A stretch of DNA of 64,000 bases, from the NCBI GenBank assembly GCA_963556695.1, contig CAUWAG010000007.1:3224001-3288000 (forward strand), given 5' to 3'. Position numbers and translations under genes: made by a program. Shown piece by piece: positions 21,638-33,908 of the stretch; the stretch's first letter is position 1; each line of letters opens with the position of its first letter. The stretch comes from Anthostomella pinea. Its lineage: Eukaryota; Ascomycota; Sordariomycetes; Xylariales; Xylariaceae. Under the pieces are notes generated by a model. That model saw only the letters and a list, made by a program, of their open reading frames with translations, did not search any database and was not told the origin of the DNA.

Positions 21638-22418
21638 GCTGCGGCTCGATGTCGCGCAGGTTGCTTTCGCTGAGATCTGGCCAGACGATAGCTGTGTCGA
21701 TCTCAAGCCTGAATACTTGGGAGCTTCACCATGGCAAACCTGTCAAGCCAGCCGGAATTACGATACGGCCATTTCCCAAAGCCCCCTACGCATCGTTCCC
21801 AGAACTAGGGCACTTGGGTTTGAAGGGTTCATCTGATCCAAATCAGAGCAAGGAACTGCCAGGCCAGTTTGACCAAGGCGTCAGCAAGCAAAGAGGCCAG
21901 ACTAAACCAACCTATAACTTCATCCCACTTTCGAGATTCGAAACTTTCCTGTTCACTAATAACACATACATCACGAACCTATCACTCAGGGCCTCCACAA
22001 CAAGCATCGAACGCCCCTATCAGCCAGGAATCCGGTTTCTTTGCATGAAACAACGACTCTACTGGCGTATGTGCCCTTTGCTCATGACATTCTTGACACA
22101 TGCTAATACGGTGTCAGAACTTCGACCGACGGCCATCATCGTGCCCAAGCAGCCAGAAGCGAAGGCGTTTCTCCATGGCCCAATAACCAGCACAACCAGT
22201 CGGGGACAATGGATCTGATCACCCGTCGCCGGACAGCAGAGACCCAGGCATAGGCTAGGAGAGCTGCGGCTGGTACCCAGTCGAAATCCTAGCGACGCAA
22301 GGAGAAGCTCGCAGCCCGAAAGGCTGTCAAGAAGGCTGCCAAAAGCGCAAAGGACGACACTATAAGAGACGATGAGGACATCGTAGAGGTGGTTGGGGAG
22401 ATGAGAAATGGAAGATAA
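21638..22418 (+). pseudogene. Gene relic with intact intron and many C-to-T stop codons
   Basis: One frame from about 21638 to 22066 reads VAFAEIWPDDSCVDLKPEYL and then ASPWQTCQASRNYDTAISQ. It joins across an intron with good signals (22067-22117: GTATGT donor, CTAAT branch site, CAG acceptor) to a second exon in matching phase. That exon ends in a basic/acidic tail (RRKEKLAARKAVKKAAKSAK) at TAA 22416-22418. The frame is broken by about eight stops: two TGA, four TAA in exon 1 and two TAG in exon 2. Each is one C-to-T change from CGA, CAA or CAG. No ATG survives at the 5' end, where AATAG at 21633-21637 could be an acceptor. The product family is unknown. The last exon resembles a basic region followed by an acidic tail. 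Confidence 0.55.
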
Positions 22419-22826
22419 GATGTATTGCTACCCTAGCTGACTGCCTTCAGCTGGGGTTGTCATACGGTTCAGGAATCTAGCCTACCTCTGCAGGCTGAGG
22501 CCAGCAATTTAGATACACACACAATGCAGTAGATTTTCACTGCAACGACAGGTTCGGTCAGACAGGGGGAAGGCAAACTTGGAACCGCACTTTAGCTCAT
22601 GAAGGACTTCCCTCCCTTACGTAGGTGTTGCTACTTCCACATGGAGAAAAAGAGTCCAATTCTTGCACCCCCAAGATGAATACTGCTCCACACACCATCC
22701 TGTTGAGCCTCGATCTTCTCCAGTGATCTCCCCGTCCCTGACAGAAGAGAAGGCCGGCAAGAAGCGGAGAAGAACACCACCAGCAAAACGCAAAAACCAT
22801 ATGCCGAAGGAATAGGAAGCACAGAG

Positions 22827-23765
22827 TTACCTGACTCCACGGTCCGGGTACCAATCCGGCGAACAGCCACCCATATCGCTACGCGGACTGGGCTTCACGT
22901 CCTGCTCCTCCAGATGCTCGTAAGCCCCACCGTCATGCTCCCCTGAACCAGACACCGGCGGCGCTGGTCCGTAGCCTCGCGCAGGCATATACGGCGGATT
23001 CATATCGACCGTACTGTGGTTTCTGCGTGGCGCCTGATAGGCCACCGGTGCGTTTGTATGTCCCGCATCGAGGGGAACGGTCGAGGCGTAGGTGCTCATT
23101 GGCGGCGAAAGAGGGTACCCAAAGTAAGGAGGCGGGACTGCCGATTCGGCTTGGCTGAAGCTGCTGGAAGAAGTCGCGGTCTGGGTGAGTGGGAGGCCCC
23201 ATCCGTATTGGGCATCAGCGTGTGGCGTAGCCATCAGGACAGGGTCCTTGGTATAGCTGTGGTCGATGAGCACCGCTTCACATCATCATCGAGGTCCAAC
23301 GTACCTCTCTGCGTAATACTGAGCGTGGCCACTGCTAGTTGCTGAGTAGGAGTGGACCGTCTGGCTCGGCATGTCTAGCTGGCCAGTACTGACACTTCTT
23401 GATCCAACCTGCTGTTCCATGCTGTGAACTGGCGGGAGACTTCTCCGTGGGAGCTTAGGAGAGGCTGTATCCGACCCGCTAGAGCAGTCATCGTGACTGC
23501 TCCCCGAACTTGAACCTCGATCACTGCGTTTCTTGCTGTTGTATTTGCGTACGCCCCAGCGTATTAAGCGGCCACGATACGCGCGCGTCCTGTCCCGCTA
23601 AGTCAGCCAGATGCTGTTAGGCCGCCAAGGGGAAATGACAGGATAGGACGCTTACGAGGCCTTGAAGTTGTATCGCTCGATCATGATCTGCCGGACCACA
23701 GCGAGGGTGTGTTGCGCGTAGAGCTCCCTGATGGTAGCCTCGTGTAATTCCCATGGCTTAGTCAT
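22827..23765 (-). CDS. Clr5-domain protein, three exons
   Basis: Exons 23765-23656, 23589-23305 and 23256-22827 join across introns 23655-23590 (GTAAGC/CAG) and 23304-23257 (GTACGT/CAG) into 274 residues. The N-terminus is a Clr5 domain: KPWELHEATIRELY, LAVVRQIMIERYNFKAS, and after the first intron RAYRGRLIRWGVRKYNSKK. This is the pattern W-x3-H/K-x3-I-x2-LY, V-x3-M-x4-F-x-A-S, x2-Y-x2-R/K-L-x2-W-G-x-R/K-K. The domain, first noted in fission-yeast Clr5 of heterochromatin silencing, is common in filamentous fungi and presumed to bind DNA. The rest is Ser/Pro/Tyr-rich and disordered, as in many transcription regulators. Targets are unknown. Confidence 0.85.
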
Positions 23766-25821
23766 TGTGTACTTTAAACTCCTGGTCTTTCTGTCGTAAA
23801 TATGGTATGGCCTTTATGCCGGGTATCGTGATGCGTGGGTGAAGCAAGAGCGACCGCCTGGTGGTAGGGATGGGTCCTCATAGTTCGTATAATCGACGAA
23901 GTGCGAAGAAGAGCGGCAGAGAGCATGGTGACAACATAATTAGCAGAGCCTCGTTGGGCATATCAACGGAACGGGGGTGGGCAGGTTAGGTCCATTTGCT
24001 TGAAAGGCTTGCCTGCGAATCCCGATAGGGGTCTCTTGAGTAGAGGCGCCCCACGAATATGACATTGAGCTTCTCGACAAGCAGGCTGTGGAGATTCTTG
24101 ATCTTGGACCGTTGACCAATGTGTACTGACAGCATTGGTGTCTTGGCCCATACTCTCTTTGGTAAAGACTACGCGCGGTCGGCACTGGCTTCTCATGGAC
24201 GACCTGTCGAAGCAGCGTATCAGGGGTACGGAATTGTACAACCCTCGGCCTGCAAGTAGAGCCTCGTCGGCTCAAAGGTGCCTCCACTAGGACGAAAGCG
24301 GCACGGTCCACTACGCAGGTCTATTAACATGTAAGCAGAGACGATTCACGGTGGGGCCCCCAAGGCAACACGGAGATCCTGATATGCAGCTGAAGGAGTG
24401 ATGAACAAGGGCAGTGCCCCGAATCGTAATCATGTCCTCAGAGCCTGCTTTTCTAGCGTCAATTAAGGCTGCAAGAAGATGGCTTAGATTGGCCAATTTC
24501 TATTGCCTTGTGGGATTATGACCGGGGTTGGGAAGGGGGCGTCATCCTCGAGCGGCTGAGTCGGCCTAGGGTTCGATGTTTTGATCATTGTTTCCGCGAA
24601 TGCCTCGGATGGTCGCCTCTGCTACGTACTTGAGCCGCAAAGTAACACACGTGTGTCAATTCTTGCGTATCGAGGTATGACTGCAGAAGCTGATCCCTAT
24701 CCCTCACCTGCGCCTGACACCTGCATCCGACGTGGTATTAGCCCACTGACACCACATTTGCACCCCGGTGGCTAAATTCTGATTGAGGTGATCTTATCGC
24801 CTTGAGCCTTGGGCTCTACACTGAGGTGGAAAGGCCTAACCACCTAACCATCTAGACCCATGTTCCCACCGGCCTATAGGAGAACATGGGGCCTGCAGAC
24901 CGAGATTTGCCGATACTCACCTTTCACCTTGTCTGCTTCGTCACCACCATGTGCCTTACACGTGGGCTGTGTGACTCCCCAATCTCCATAGCCAATGTAC
25001 TCCGCACTGAAAATGTGCACAATGAAACGATAGGCAGTGCATGCCATAGCCACAATGTCTGTCATCTTTGAGGTTACACAGGACGGCACACCTCATATAC
25101 GTACTACATGTGCGCCACGAAAGCCGGCGGCCAATAACAGTACTTCGACCCGACGAGCATGGTGCATGATAATGCAAGCTCATCTTCAGGATTTCCCAAC
25201 GTTACTTCAAAGGATTCTTGAGGATTGCTGAAGAGTTTTATGGACGGCAGACCATCACGAACCATGTTAGAGTGTTGCATCGCGTTTTCGGTAGAATCTC
25301 AGCTCAAAGTATTATTGAATCTTGATGGATGGGGGAAGGGAATCAGCAGGTTGGAAGTTGGGTAGCCAATCTCGCCTGTTACTATGCCTATTGGATGCCA
25401 GTACCTCAGATTTTGCCTTACTTCGCTAGCCGGCACATTTAAGGCTTCACCAACTAGAAGGAGCCTCACGTAGGTCGCATTATGATTCTACATACACAAG
25501 CATCTCATATGTATTCAACATCCTTGGTCAGTTGGCAGTGTATATGCAAAATTAAAACGGTACTTCCTCCTAGAAATATATAAATATGGTCAAGTGTTGA
25601 ATTGAATACATAGCATACGAGAAACACCGCGAGATATATGAATTATTATACTAGTAGTTAAAAAAACGACACTCCATGTCCATGGTTTCCTCTAGCTTCG
25701 CCGCAACCCCTTCATTGTTACACGCCCTCTCAAACCAAATTCCTGTGGGCATACATAAATGTCCACCCTTTCATATGCCCGTGTCATGGCGTCGGCCAAG
25801 GAGGCAGACCGACGGCTTATG
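23766..25821. other. Gene-poor stretch
   Basis: I see no intact gene. Two minus-strand frames (23963-24241 and 24311-24496) are weakly protein-like but lack proper starts. The stretch around 25480-25660 is AT-rich. Confidence 0.35.
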
Positions 25822-28800
25822 TCAAGTTTCCTTCGTGGCAATAGCTACCCCAAGAACATCCGCGCTCTTATCAGGGAGAGGTACGGCGGTAATTGCGAAG
25901 CGATCAACCATATTCCCCGCCTTATCGAGCACCTGTCCCCATCCCATCCGGAACGAGGTTCCCGGCGGGAACGCGCGGAAGAGACCGTCAGCCCCGATGG
26001 ACTCGGCGCCCTCGGGCAGAAACTGGAACAGATTTCCGTCCGCCAGCAGGGCGGCCACGCTGGCGATGCTCGTCGGGACGCGCGGCAGCGCGTTTGTGTT
26101 GGGCATGAGAAACCATCCCAGTGCCGAGAAGAGGAGGATAGCTCCTAGCATGGCCTCCAGGGCCTGCGTGCTGACGGCGTCCTGGACCACGCGACTCCTT
26201 GTGCTGACCGCGGTAGCGTTGTGTACGACTGTGTCGTTGTCGTGCTGGACGTCTCTTACGAGCGTACCGTTTGTGCTATTCGCCTGGAATTGGTAGTACG
26301 AGCTTAACATCTGAACGCCAAAGATGCTCTGCTGGAAGGTGATCTTGTCGGCTACGGCTTGCGCCTGAGACGGGTCCCCAAGCGCCGTGATGGGAACCCC
26401 GTAGCGCGATGTGGCCAGAAGGGTGAAGAATTGGCTCAGGGCGGTAGGCGCGGACGAGATATTTACCACTTCTTCGATAAATAAGAGCACTCCTCCAAGT
26501 ATGTCGAGCGCACAGATTGGGTAGGGCCATTCGCGCGCTGTGTGTTCTTGAGCGACGGGTCGAGATGACGGGTCGAGGCGGAGCTCGGTGCCGAAGAAGG
26601 TAGTAGCGACGTCTACCGCTTCAAATGTTTGGTTGCAGCCAAGTGCTGAGACGGATGAGACCTCTGGATTTGGCGACATCGACATGTGACCCCAGATCCA
26701 CAGGTTGTCGCTGCACTGCGCGAACCATGACTGCCATGAAGCCGAAGCTGAACCAAAATAGTATTCGGTTGAGTTTCTCGGGGGGTATAGCGTACTATAT
26801 GTTGTTCCCAGGTACGATAAACAGCCCTCCTCGGCTATGTAGAAGTCAATCTTGTTTGTTATAGAATAAGGGTCGACGGGTTCTTGGTAGTCGACGGTCA
26901 CATTCGTGCTGATCTGTGTTGAATTGTACAACCTGCATGTGAATCGTGGCCTCAAGGCTGGAACCGTCGCCTCGATTGTGACTGTTGAGTTGGAATCATC
27001 TTGGTTTTCCGAGTACTCTATTGAGTTGGGTGGCAGCTGGAACTTGGGAAATGCGAGATTTTCGTACGTGAAGACCGGGTACGTAAAATTGCTATCTAGT
27101 ATTAGAGCAGTCGTCACAGTTGCCTCATTTGTAATATCTTCGGTCAAGCCCTCGATATCTATCGCAGACGCGTTTTCGCAGTTCACCGCGCTAAATGGGT
27201 GCAATGTACCATGCAGCTGGATCGGCGACGATATCGGGAACTGCATAGTGTAAAACAGTGAGGCCGCTATGATCGTTAGCAGCGAAGCGATGCCAAGGGC
27301 CACTGTGTTGAATAGAGCTGCCAGGCTGCCCGCTTGAACCTCCTTCACTATGGTTGATGGTGTGGTATGGTCGAGTAGATCTAGTCCGACTGAGCGGCTG
27401 TATGGGCTTCCGATGCTAAGATTAATATACGGTAGTAAACATCGTGACTGGAAATCTACAGCACCGAAGTACAAAGTGACGAGGCTGAAAATCGCTGCCG
27501 GCCCCGCTGCCCATAGAAAGTGCAAGTTGTCGTCGCCTTCGTCACTGAGTCCCGAGTTCTTTTGGGATGATCGAAAAGCAGCTTCCAGTCCAGCAATCAA
27601 CCCGGCCAAGACCAGGGATGTTGCAATTCTTGCCAGAGGATGAAGAGACGCGGGATAACTTCCAGGCCTCGAGTCGGCATGGACAGACTCAAGATTGTCG
27701 TTTTCTGGTATATGCTCCAAAGCAATGATGGCGAATTGTTTGTGAGTAGTTGTCCAATCGTGACGGATCTGATAGTCAGAAAAACTGACTGAACAGGAGA
27801 GCAAATCACAGTCTGCCGATCCCAGTCCGGATAACGACTGTAGAAGAAACTGGCTGTGGATCAAAAGGGACGCTGTTCCAATAAGGGTACTGGGGTTGGA
27901 TGGCAAGTCCCGTGTCTTCATCTGGTGAAGCTTGTACCAACCCACGGCAAGAAGCACTGACGCTACAACAAAGAGAGCAGTCAATAGATACGCAGCTGGT
28001 GGCTGAACGATCAGTCGGTTTTCCAAAGTGACTGCGGCCGCGGTGGATGGAGTCGAGGTGGGCTCCATCAGGTACCCATGCGCTATGATGGCTGCGAATT
28101 GCTGCCAATAGTCATGCCACATGCCAAATATAAATTCTTCATCAAGAGGAGAAGTTGAAAGTGCTGGGTCGATCTCTCCCGTTAGATTGCGTAAAGTCAA
28201 TACGGTGTAAGTGTACACGTCCACGTCAACATGAATGTCAGGCGTCGAATACAAAGTATATCCGATTCCACTGCTGTAGGAATCTAAGAGAACCTGCATG
28301 ATATTCCATACATGGACATCTTGGAGTTGTCTGGCGTTCGGGTTGCTGGACAGTATAGCTGATATCGCTTGCGTGCCATTCCTGGTTACATCAAGAGCGC
28401 TTATATGATATCTGGGGATGCACAGACATTGCGTGGTTTGCAGCACAATCGGCTCCCAGTTTCCCTCTTCGTGAAAATCATCGATCCTGAGTGTGCCATA
28501 GACTAGGCCGATACGCTGATCATCCGGATCGGTCGAGCCCCCGCAGCCTCCACTTACGAATCGTCCGAAAGAAGCAGCCTTCCCAATGGAAGCCGAGTCG
28601 AAGTCGAAGAAGTAAGTGTTGGTTACGTCAACTTGGCAAGGTGTAGAGCTACCAATGGTCTCTATGCTTATATTGAAATACTTGTAATGGTGTTCACCTG
28701 TAAGAACAACAAACTTGTCGACCTGGATGCTTGTTCTTGCAGGTTCACATTCCAGATCAGCTGAGAAGCCGTCTAAAGTCGTTCGAAACTCGGAAGTGGG

Positions 28801-29594
28801 TGCGAGATCAGATTCAATCTGTGGAAAGGTGAACTGTTTGGTCACACCATCGGGAAGTGTGAAGTTCAGCCGGATCAGACCATCAACCATGAAGTAGGGC
28901 AAGTCGCCAGCTCCGCCTAGATCCACCGCGGAACGGTTGGCGAACTTGCTTAGAAAAATTATTGGGACATCGGAATGCGATACCTTCGTTAGGGATAGAG
29001 CGATGAAACCAGTCGATATGACGTTTATGATCCCGATCAACATGGATATGGTTGTGATGGCAGCGACGTGGTGGTCCCCGTTTCGGATAGCCTGAACCAA
29101 CGAAACAGGCTGTGTCACATGGACAAGTAGTCCAAGAGCAAAGACTGGTTCGCTTCTGCAGGGCCGTTGGCCATTTTGTACCATGGTGCGGACAATTTTG
29201 CTTGGTACTCGACACGTGCCCATAATGCTCCGATCAACGTGAAGATGGCGGTGGGTCCATATGTCCAGAGGTACTGCAGATTTGAAGAGCTGGTGGCTAA
29301 GCCCTGTTGGCTGTTTGAAATGTAAAGCGATGTTTCGATGGCAATGCTGCATATCGCGAAGACGGCGAGGAAGCCGGCAACGGCGCGCCGCCGCAGGTAT
29401 GGAGGACTCCAAGTGATGGGCAAGCTTGTAGAAGCGTGATTCGAGTCAGACTCAGCCGCCGGGGTAGTAGGATCGACCAAGCCTCTGCTGGAAGATGATC
29501 CTTCGCCTACGGGACTGCCGCCGTAACTGGATTGGTCGCTGGACAGCATGGCGCCAACACCGCAGAGGAATTCTTGAATAGTTCTCGGGGACAT
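25822..29594 (-). CDS. Large DUF3433 membrane protein, broken by a frameshift
   Basis: Two overlapping minus-strand frames make one protein of about 1250 residues. The first (ATG at 29594, MSPRTIQEFL) carries a Ser-rich N-terminus, a membrane segment (AVAGFLAVFAICSIAIE), LQYLWTYGPTAIFTLIGALW and LLLDYLSM, then hits TGA at 29117-29115. The homologous text resumes two bases later in another frame (TQPVSLVQAIRNGDHHVAA). That frame continues through GFIALSL, a long extracellular part with N-x-S/T sites, and a membrane helix (LLTALFVVASVLLAVGWYK). The DUF3433 block is then repeated (LHFLWAAGPAAIFSLVTLYF, LLDHTTPSTIVKEVQAGSL) and closed by a last helix (LEAMLGAILLFSALGWFL). Two DUF3433 repeats are normal for this family, whose function is unknown. 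No intron can bridge the break, so it is a real frameshift or a sequence error. Confidence 0.8.
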
Positions 29595-30955
29595 GATCAA
29601 TGGTGGTTCAAGGTCGAGACACCGAATTGGCAAGCTGTATTCCGTCGAGCGACGCCATGGGAGACGGAGACTTCCGGAGGTCGAGGCGGTTTTGAGTTGG
29701 GCTGCCTGTCTGACGAAAGGTGCTCTTGAAGGCGAATTTAGAGAGCAAGCCACAGAGTGACACTCTTGGCTTCGCCCCTAAATTGTAGATTTCTGCTGCC
29801 GTATAGCCCACCCTTTAATCGTCTCGACCTAAAACGCCCTTTCTATTGTTCCTTAGATCACATGTTTGAAATCGGCCCCCAGAATCATCTTGAGTTCATC
29901 TCAGCCTCTAACACTGTTCGAGCCCCCTCACCCCGTGAAGCCCCCACGGCATCTTGGTGGTACCTCAAGGCGCATTCACGGTTTCATCTCACGGCCGCCA
30001 CTCCCATCTCTCGGCCGTCATGGATATCTGGCCAAGGCTGGCTGTGTTCTTCAATGAAAGCACTAAGCCTGGCCAGACAAGTGAATGTAACTGTCTAAAC
30101 GAACATTGAAACTTCTCCGTTTCAAGGTAGTCTATCTGGCGACGGCAAAAGCACCAGCAACGAAATTGCAAGCGTACGAAGAGCGTGCCCGTCCAGGCAG
30201 GCAGCCTGCCTGTCTGCCTCGCTGACCGCGGGGCACAGATAGAGAGATAAAAGAAACAGGGAGAAAGAAAGCCTTACCACTCCGTCTGCTCAGCTGATTA
30301 CATACCATGTACATATCCAATGCACGAGCAATGCTACCCCATGCAGGATCGATAGGCTCGCGCTCTGTTGCGCCACGTCGCATCGCGTTGCATTGCGTCG
30401 TGCTGCTTACAGTTGTGATGCGTTACATTGCGTTACACTGCCACTGCTCTTCAATCCCTTTCGTGTGACCGAGTCCTGTGAGACACCAGTCCTTGCCGAG
30501 GAGCCCGAGGCAAAGGCATCGCCGACTCCCAAAAGTCCATGGATGCACTGCTCCGCTCACATCTACGACTTGCATTGCCGGAAGGATTCATACGCCAAGG
30601 CCTACCATAGACTTACGATGACGTGAGCGTAGCTTGAGATGAAGCTCTGGGTGGGCATCCAAGCGGGCAGTTGAACAGATATTTCACAGCGTTCAGCGCC
30701 GATCAATGGTTATTCCATTTGATTACCCCTGAAATAGGCATTTGGTCCAAGTGCTGATGATGTAACTTTTGGTTTCTCAAAAGGTGGACGTTGATATACC
30801 ATGAATACACTGCTGGATAGGAATATAGAAGTACTGCTTGAAACAACAACCGCATTACATCATATGGGGCCTCGAAAACGACTGGCAACCCCGCCTTTCC
30901 AATCAGAGAGGACGCTACTGGCCCTCCGCGCCTGAGCAGCCGTCATGCTGGGCCT
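29595..30955. other. Intergenic stretch between two minus-strand genes
   Basis: The part up to about 29900 is the likely promoter of the DUF3433 gene. Nothing further is recognisable. Around 30355-30440 there are imperfect runs of GCGTTGCATTGCG-like sequence. Confidence 0.35.
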
Positions 30956-32508
30956 CTAGCTCGCCGCGGACTTCTTGTCGATGGTGTTCTGGCGGGTGAC
31001 AGTCGGCGACATGGCGGTGGGGCTGCCAACCGGGTCTGCGCCCGTGATACCAGCCTCCTGATCCTTGTGCGCAGACGATGCATGCGAGTCAATCTTCTCA
31101 GCGTTCGAGCCGAACCCGCCGGAAGAAGTCGACCCTCCTACTGGCGAGTTTGGCGAGCTCTGGTACGCTGGGCCAGTTGCGCCGGCCGCGGCGTGTATGG
31201 CCTCGAACCACTTCTGAGCCTCGGCGGGAGAGTGGGCAATGAAGGAGAACTCGGACGTCCCAGTGAGCTTGCTGCTGATGCTCTTGCTTTTGTCCTTGCC
31301 CTTTACGCTGAATTTTTCACCACTCGGCGCACCTACTATGGCGTCAGGTAGAAAGATGGACATTTCTGGCTTGGGGTCGTTGCGGAGATTATCGTCGTCC
31401 TTGAACTCGTGAAGATACTTGGACGGAGTGACGACGTAGTAACCGGATTGCGTGCCGAAGGAGAGCTTGTTGCGCGACTTGCGCTCGAGGCTGCCCTCGA
31501 TAAGCGGCTTCGTGGAAACATGACCCTGGTTCGGGAAGCTGAGGGTGTCCACGCTTCGCGGCGGCTCGTTCGGGTCAACAAGTCTGCCCCTCTCGCGGTT
31601 CTGGAACCCGTTCCATTCAAAGTCACCCGGAATGCGCTGCGCCGCACCGAGCATATCGGTGTAGAGAGCTCGGGTCTTCTCAGCCTGACCGCCAGCAACT
31701 TGGTTGAAGGCCTCGATGGCTTGCTGGATCGTCAAGATAACGTGGGCCTCAAAAGCCTGAAAGCCGTCCTGGACGTTGATCAGGTCGTTCCGGTGGTTGT
31801 TCTCCTCTACCACCTGCTTGTTCAACCTGTGGACAACACCACGCTGGAGTACGTATGGGTCCTCGGCGGGGGTCGACTTGCCGCCAGTGGATTCGAACGA
31901 TGCAGTGTGCTGTCCCAGGAGCTCGATGTGCTTCTGGGTGGTATTCCTGGCCTTCTCGATCTCCTTTGCGCTCTTCTCGACCTTGTGCGACACCTCCTTG
32001 TGCTTGGCCTTGATTTCTTTGTGTAGCCGCTCGAGTATGGGAAGGACGGTCCCCTTGAGCGTCTTCTCGGTTTCGGCGTTCGTGTTGATCAGAGCCTGGG
32101 CACCCTGTTAGCGACCGTGTATGTCTATTGTATGAGCTGAACTCACCTGCGTGTTGACCCTCATGTTCTCAAAGAGGCCGGCGACACCTCCAAGGCCCTG
32201 GTCGAAATGCGACCCCTCTTTCAAGGGATGGGAGATCGTCTTAAGAACCTTCTCATACTCTTTGGCATGCGCCTTGTGGATCTTTTCGGTGGCACCGACG
32301 TATTCTTCGAGGTATCCCACGGCATGTTTCCAGGCCTGCAGTCTCTCGGATAGGAGACCGGCTGTCTGTAGGGGGATGCGATCAGCGCCAGGACACGAAA
32401 GCAACCTCAGAGGCTGGAGCGACTCACGGTGGTGGGGTCGAGGTCGGGGACGGCGTCGTCGCTGAAGGTTGTCCCCTGCCGTAGGGGCATCTGCATTTCG
32501 CCACTCAT
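30956..32508 (-). CDS. slm1: Slm1-type BAR-like and PH-domain protein (TORC2/eisosome)
   Basis: Exons 32508-32428, 32365-32147 and 32104-30956 join across introns 32427-32366 and 32146-32105 (both GTGAGT donors, CAG acceptors) into 482 residues. Residues about 28-250 form a long helical F-BAR-like region (LLSERLQAWKHAVGYLEEY, ALINTNAETEKTLKG, LNKQVVEENNHRNDLINVQ). Residues about 301-405 are a PH domain (IEGSLERKSRNKLSFGTQSG to SPAEAQKWFEAIHAA). The tail is Ser/Gly-rich. Yeast Slm1 and Slm2 bind PI(4,5)P2, sit in eisosomes and are targets of TORC2 and calcineurin in stress-driven actin and sphingolipid control. The same order of domains supports the same role here at the plasma membrane. Confidence 0.88.
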
Positions 32509-33800
32509 GGTGCTTGTTGTAGATTGTAGATGAATATCAGATAAAGAGGTAAGGTAGAGGGGGTCGAGGGTCGAGGGTCGAGGGTGTTGCAATCGAGGGA
32601 GGGCGGAATGGTGTGGTTTTGTCGGCGGTTGTAGGGATCCATGAAAGGAGGGAACCTGGGAGGTGGCCTCAGGTGGAACGGCGGGGGTGACGTAGTCGTA
32701 GTAGAGGGTCTAGGCCTGATAGCGGGTCACTGGCGCTCGAATGGAACGATAAGGGGCTGTATAGGGGTATGGGGTATCAGCTGGACGAATCCATTATTCT
32801 AGGGGAAATCGTCTGCAATAAACACTCAGATATTGTGTGATACAACTGGAAATAGTCTCGCCATAGCCCACCCCGGGGCTACCTTGCAAAAACCAGGGGA
32901 AATCTGATTCATGACGTTGCGTAAGTGCCGTGTCTTTGTCCCCTTTGTGCGAAAGCTGCAAACTAGACTACCCCTCCATAGAGCAGCTAGTCCAACAGGG
33001 TTTAGTCTCATCTGATGATCTACAGGTTTACCGCCGTCAAAACTCCAAAACTTGGAACATCGTGAACGCCATGTCCGTCATAGCATACATTGCATCCGAT
33101 CAATTATGTGGTTAACCTCTTTGTCGATCGAGAATAAATCAGACAGCGCGCATCAGCCTCCGCGATGGACACAGACGAGTTTCCCTTCATCGGGTCTGTA
33201 CCAGTACAGGTGTGCATTGAAATCGCAACAGGTGGGATAGTGTTCGGGAAGCACCAAGGTCTGGAAGTACAAAGGCTTGACGATGTGTCCAGGTGACCTG
33301 ATTCAAACGGACCCAAATGCGGGTTGCCTCCGCACGCCAACCAATCCTCAAAAGTCACAAGTCATAAGCGCGAAACCCACAGAGACCGGACGCCAGTTAT
33401 ATATATATGCCACAACACGAGAGTGAAGAGTAGAATTGCCTCCGGTCCATACAGTCGCTGTCTAATAAATCAAAATGGGGTATATGCTGTGCAGTATCTC
33501 CAACGACAAACCCAAGCAGTCAATGCCAAGGGGAGCCCCCGAAGCGCCGGTTGAAACAGAGAGTGCGCCGCCCGATGTGATGCTGTCCCACGTCTATTAT
33601 GATGCCCCCTCTTCCTTCCATTCCATCCGTTCATCACTGGTAACGCCGGTGTCCAAAAATCAAATGCTGTTCTTCGCTGTTGCGCCGCCGCGCCTTTGGG
33701 AGTGGTGATATGTATAGTCGGTTGGTTGCGAAACCCCATATGTCGCCGAGGGCCAGGATCCGGAGGGTGGGTAATGACTATTCAGCTTCATTACGCCTTC
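32509..33800. other. Promoter of the slm1-like gene and gene-free spacer
   Basis: The first few hundred bases form the upstream region of the slm1-like gene. The rest has only short, overlapping frames. Confidence 0.35.
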
Positions 33801-33908
33801 GAAGGCGACGCCACTAGCCGCTTCGCCCCTGGAGAAGCCTATTTCGCCGTTCGCGAAGGCGACGCCACTAGCCACTTCGGCCTTGGAGAAGCCTGAGTCG
33901 CCGTTCGC
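33801..33908. repeat. 54-bp tandem duplication across the stop codon of the creD-type gene
   Basis: Two units (33801-33854 and 33855-33908) each start GAAGGCGACGCCACTAGCC and differ at about six positions. The arrestin stop codon (33868-33870) lies in the right-hand unit. The left-hand unit is 3' of the gene. Confidence 0.85.
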
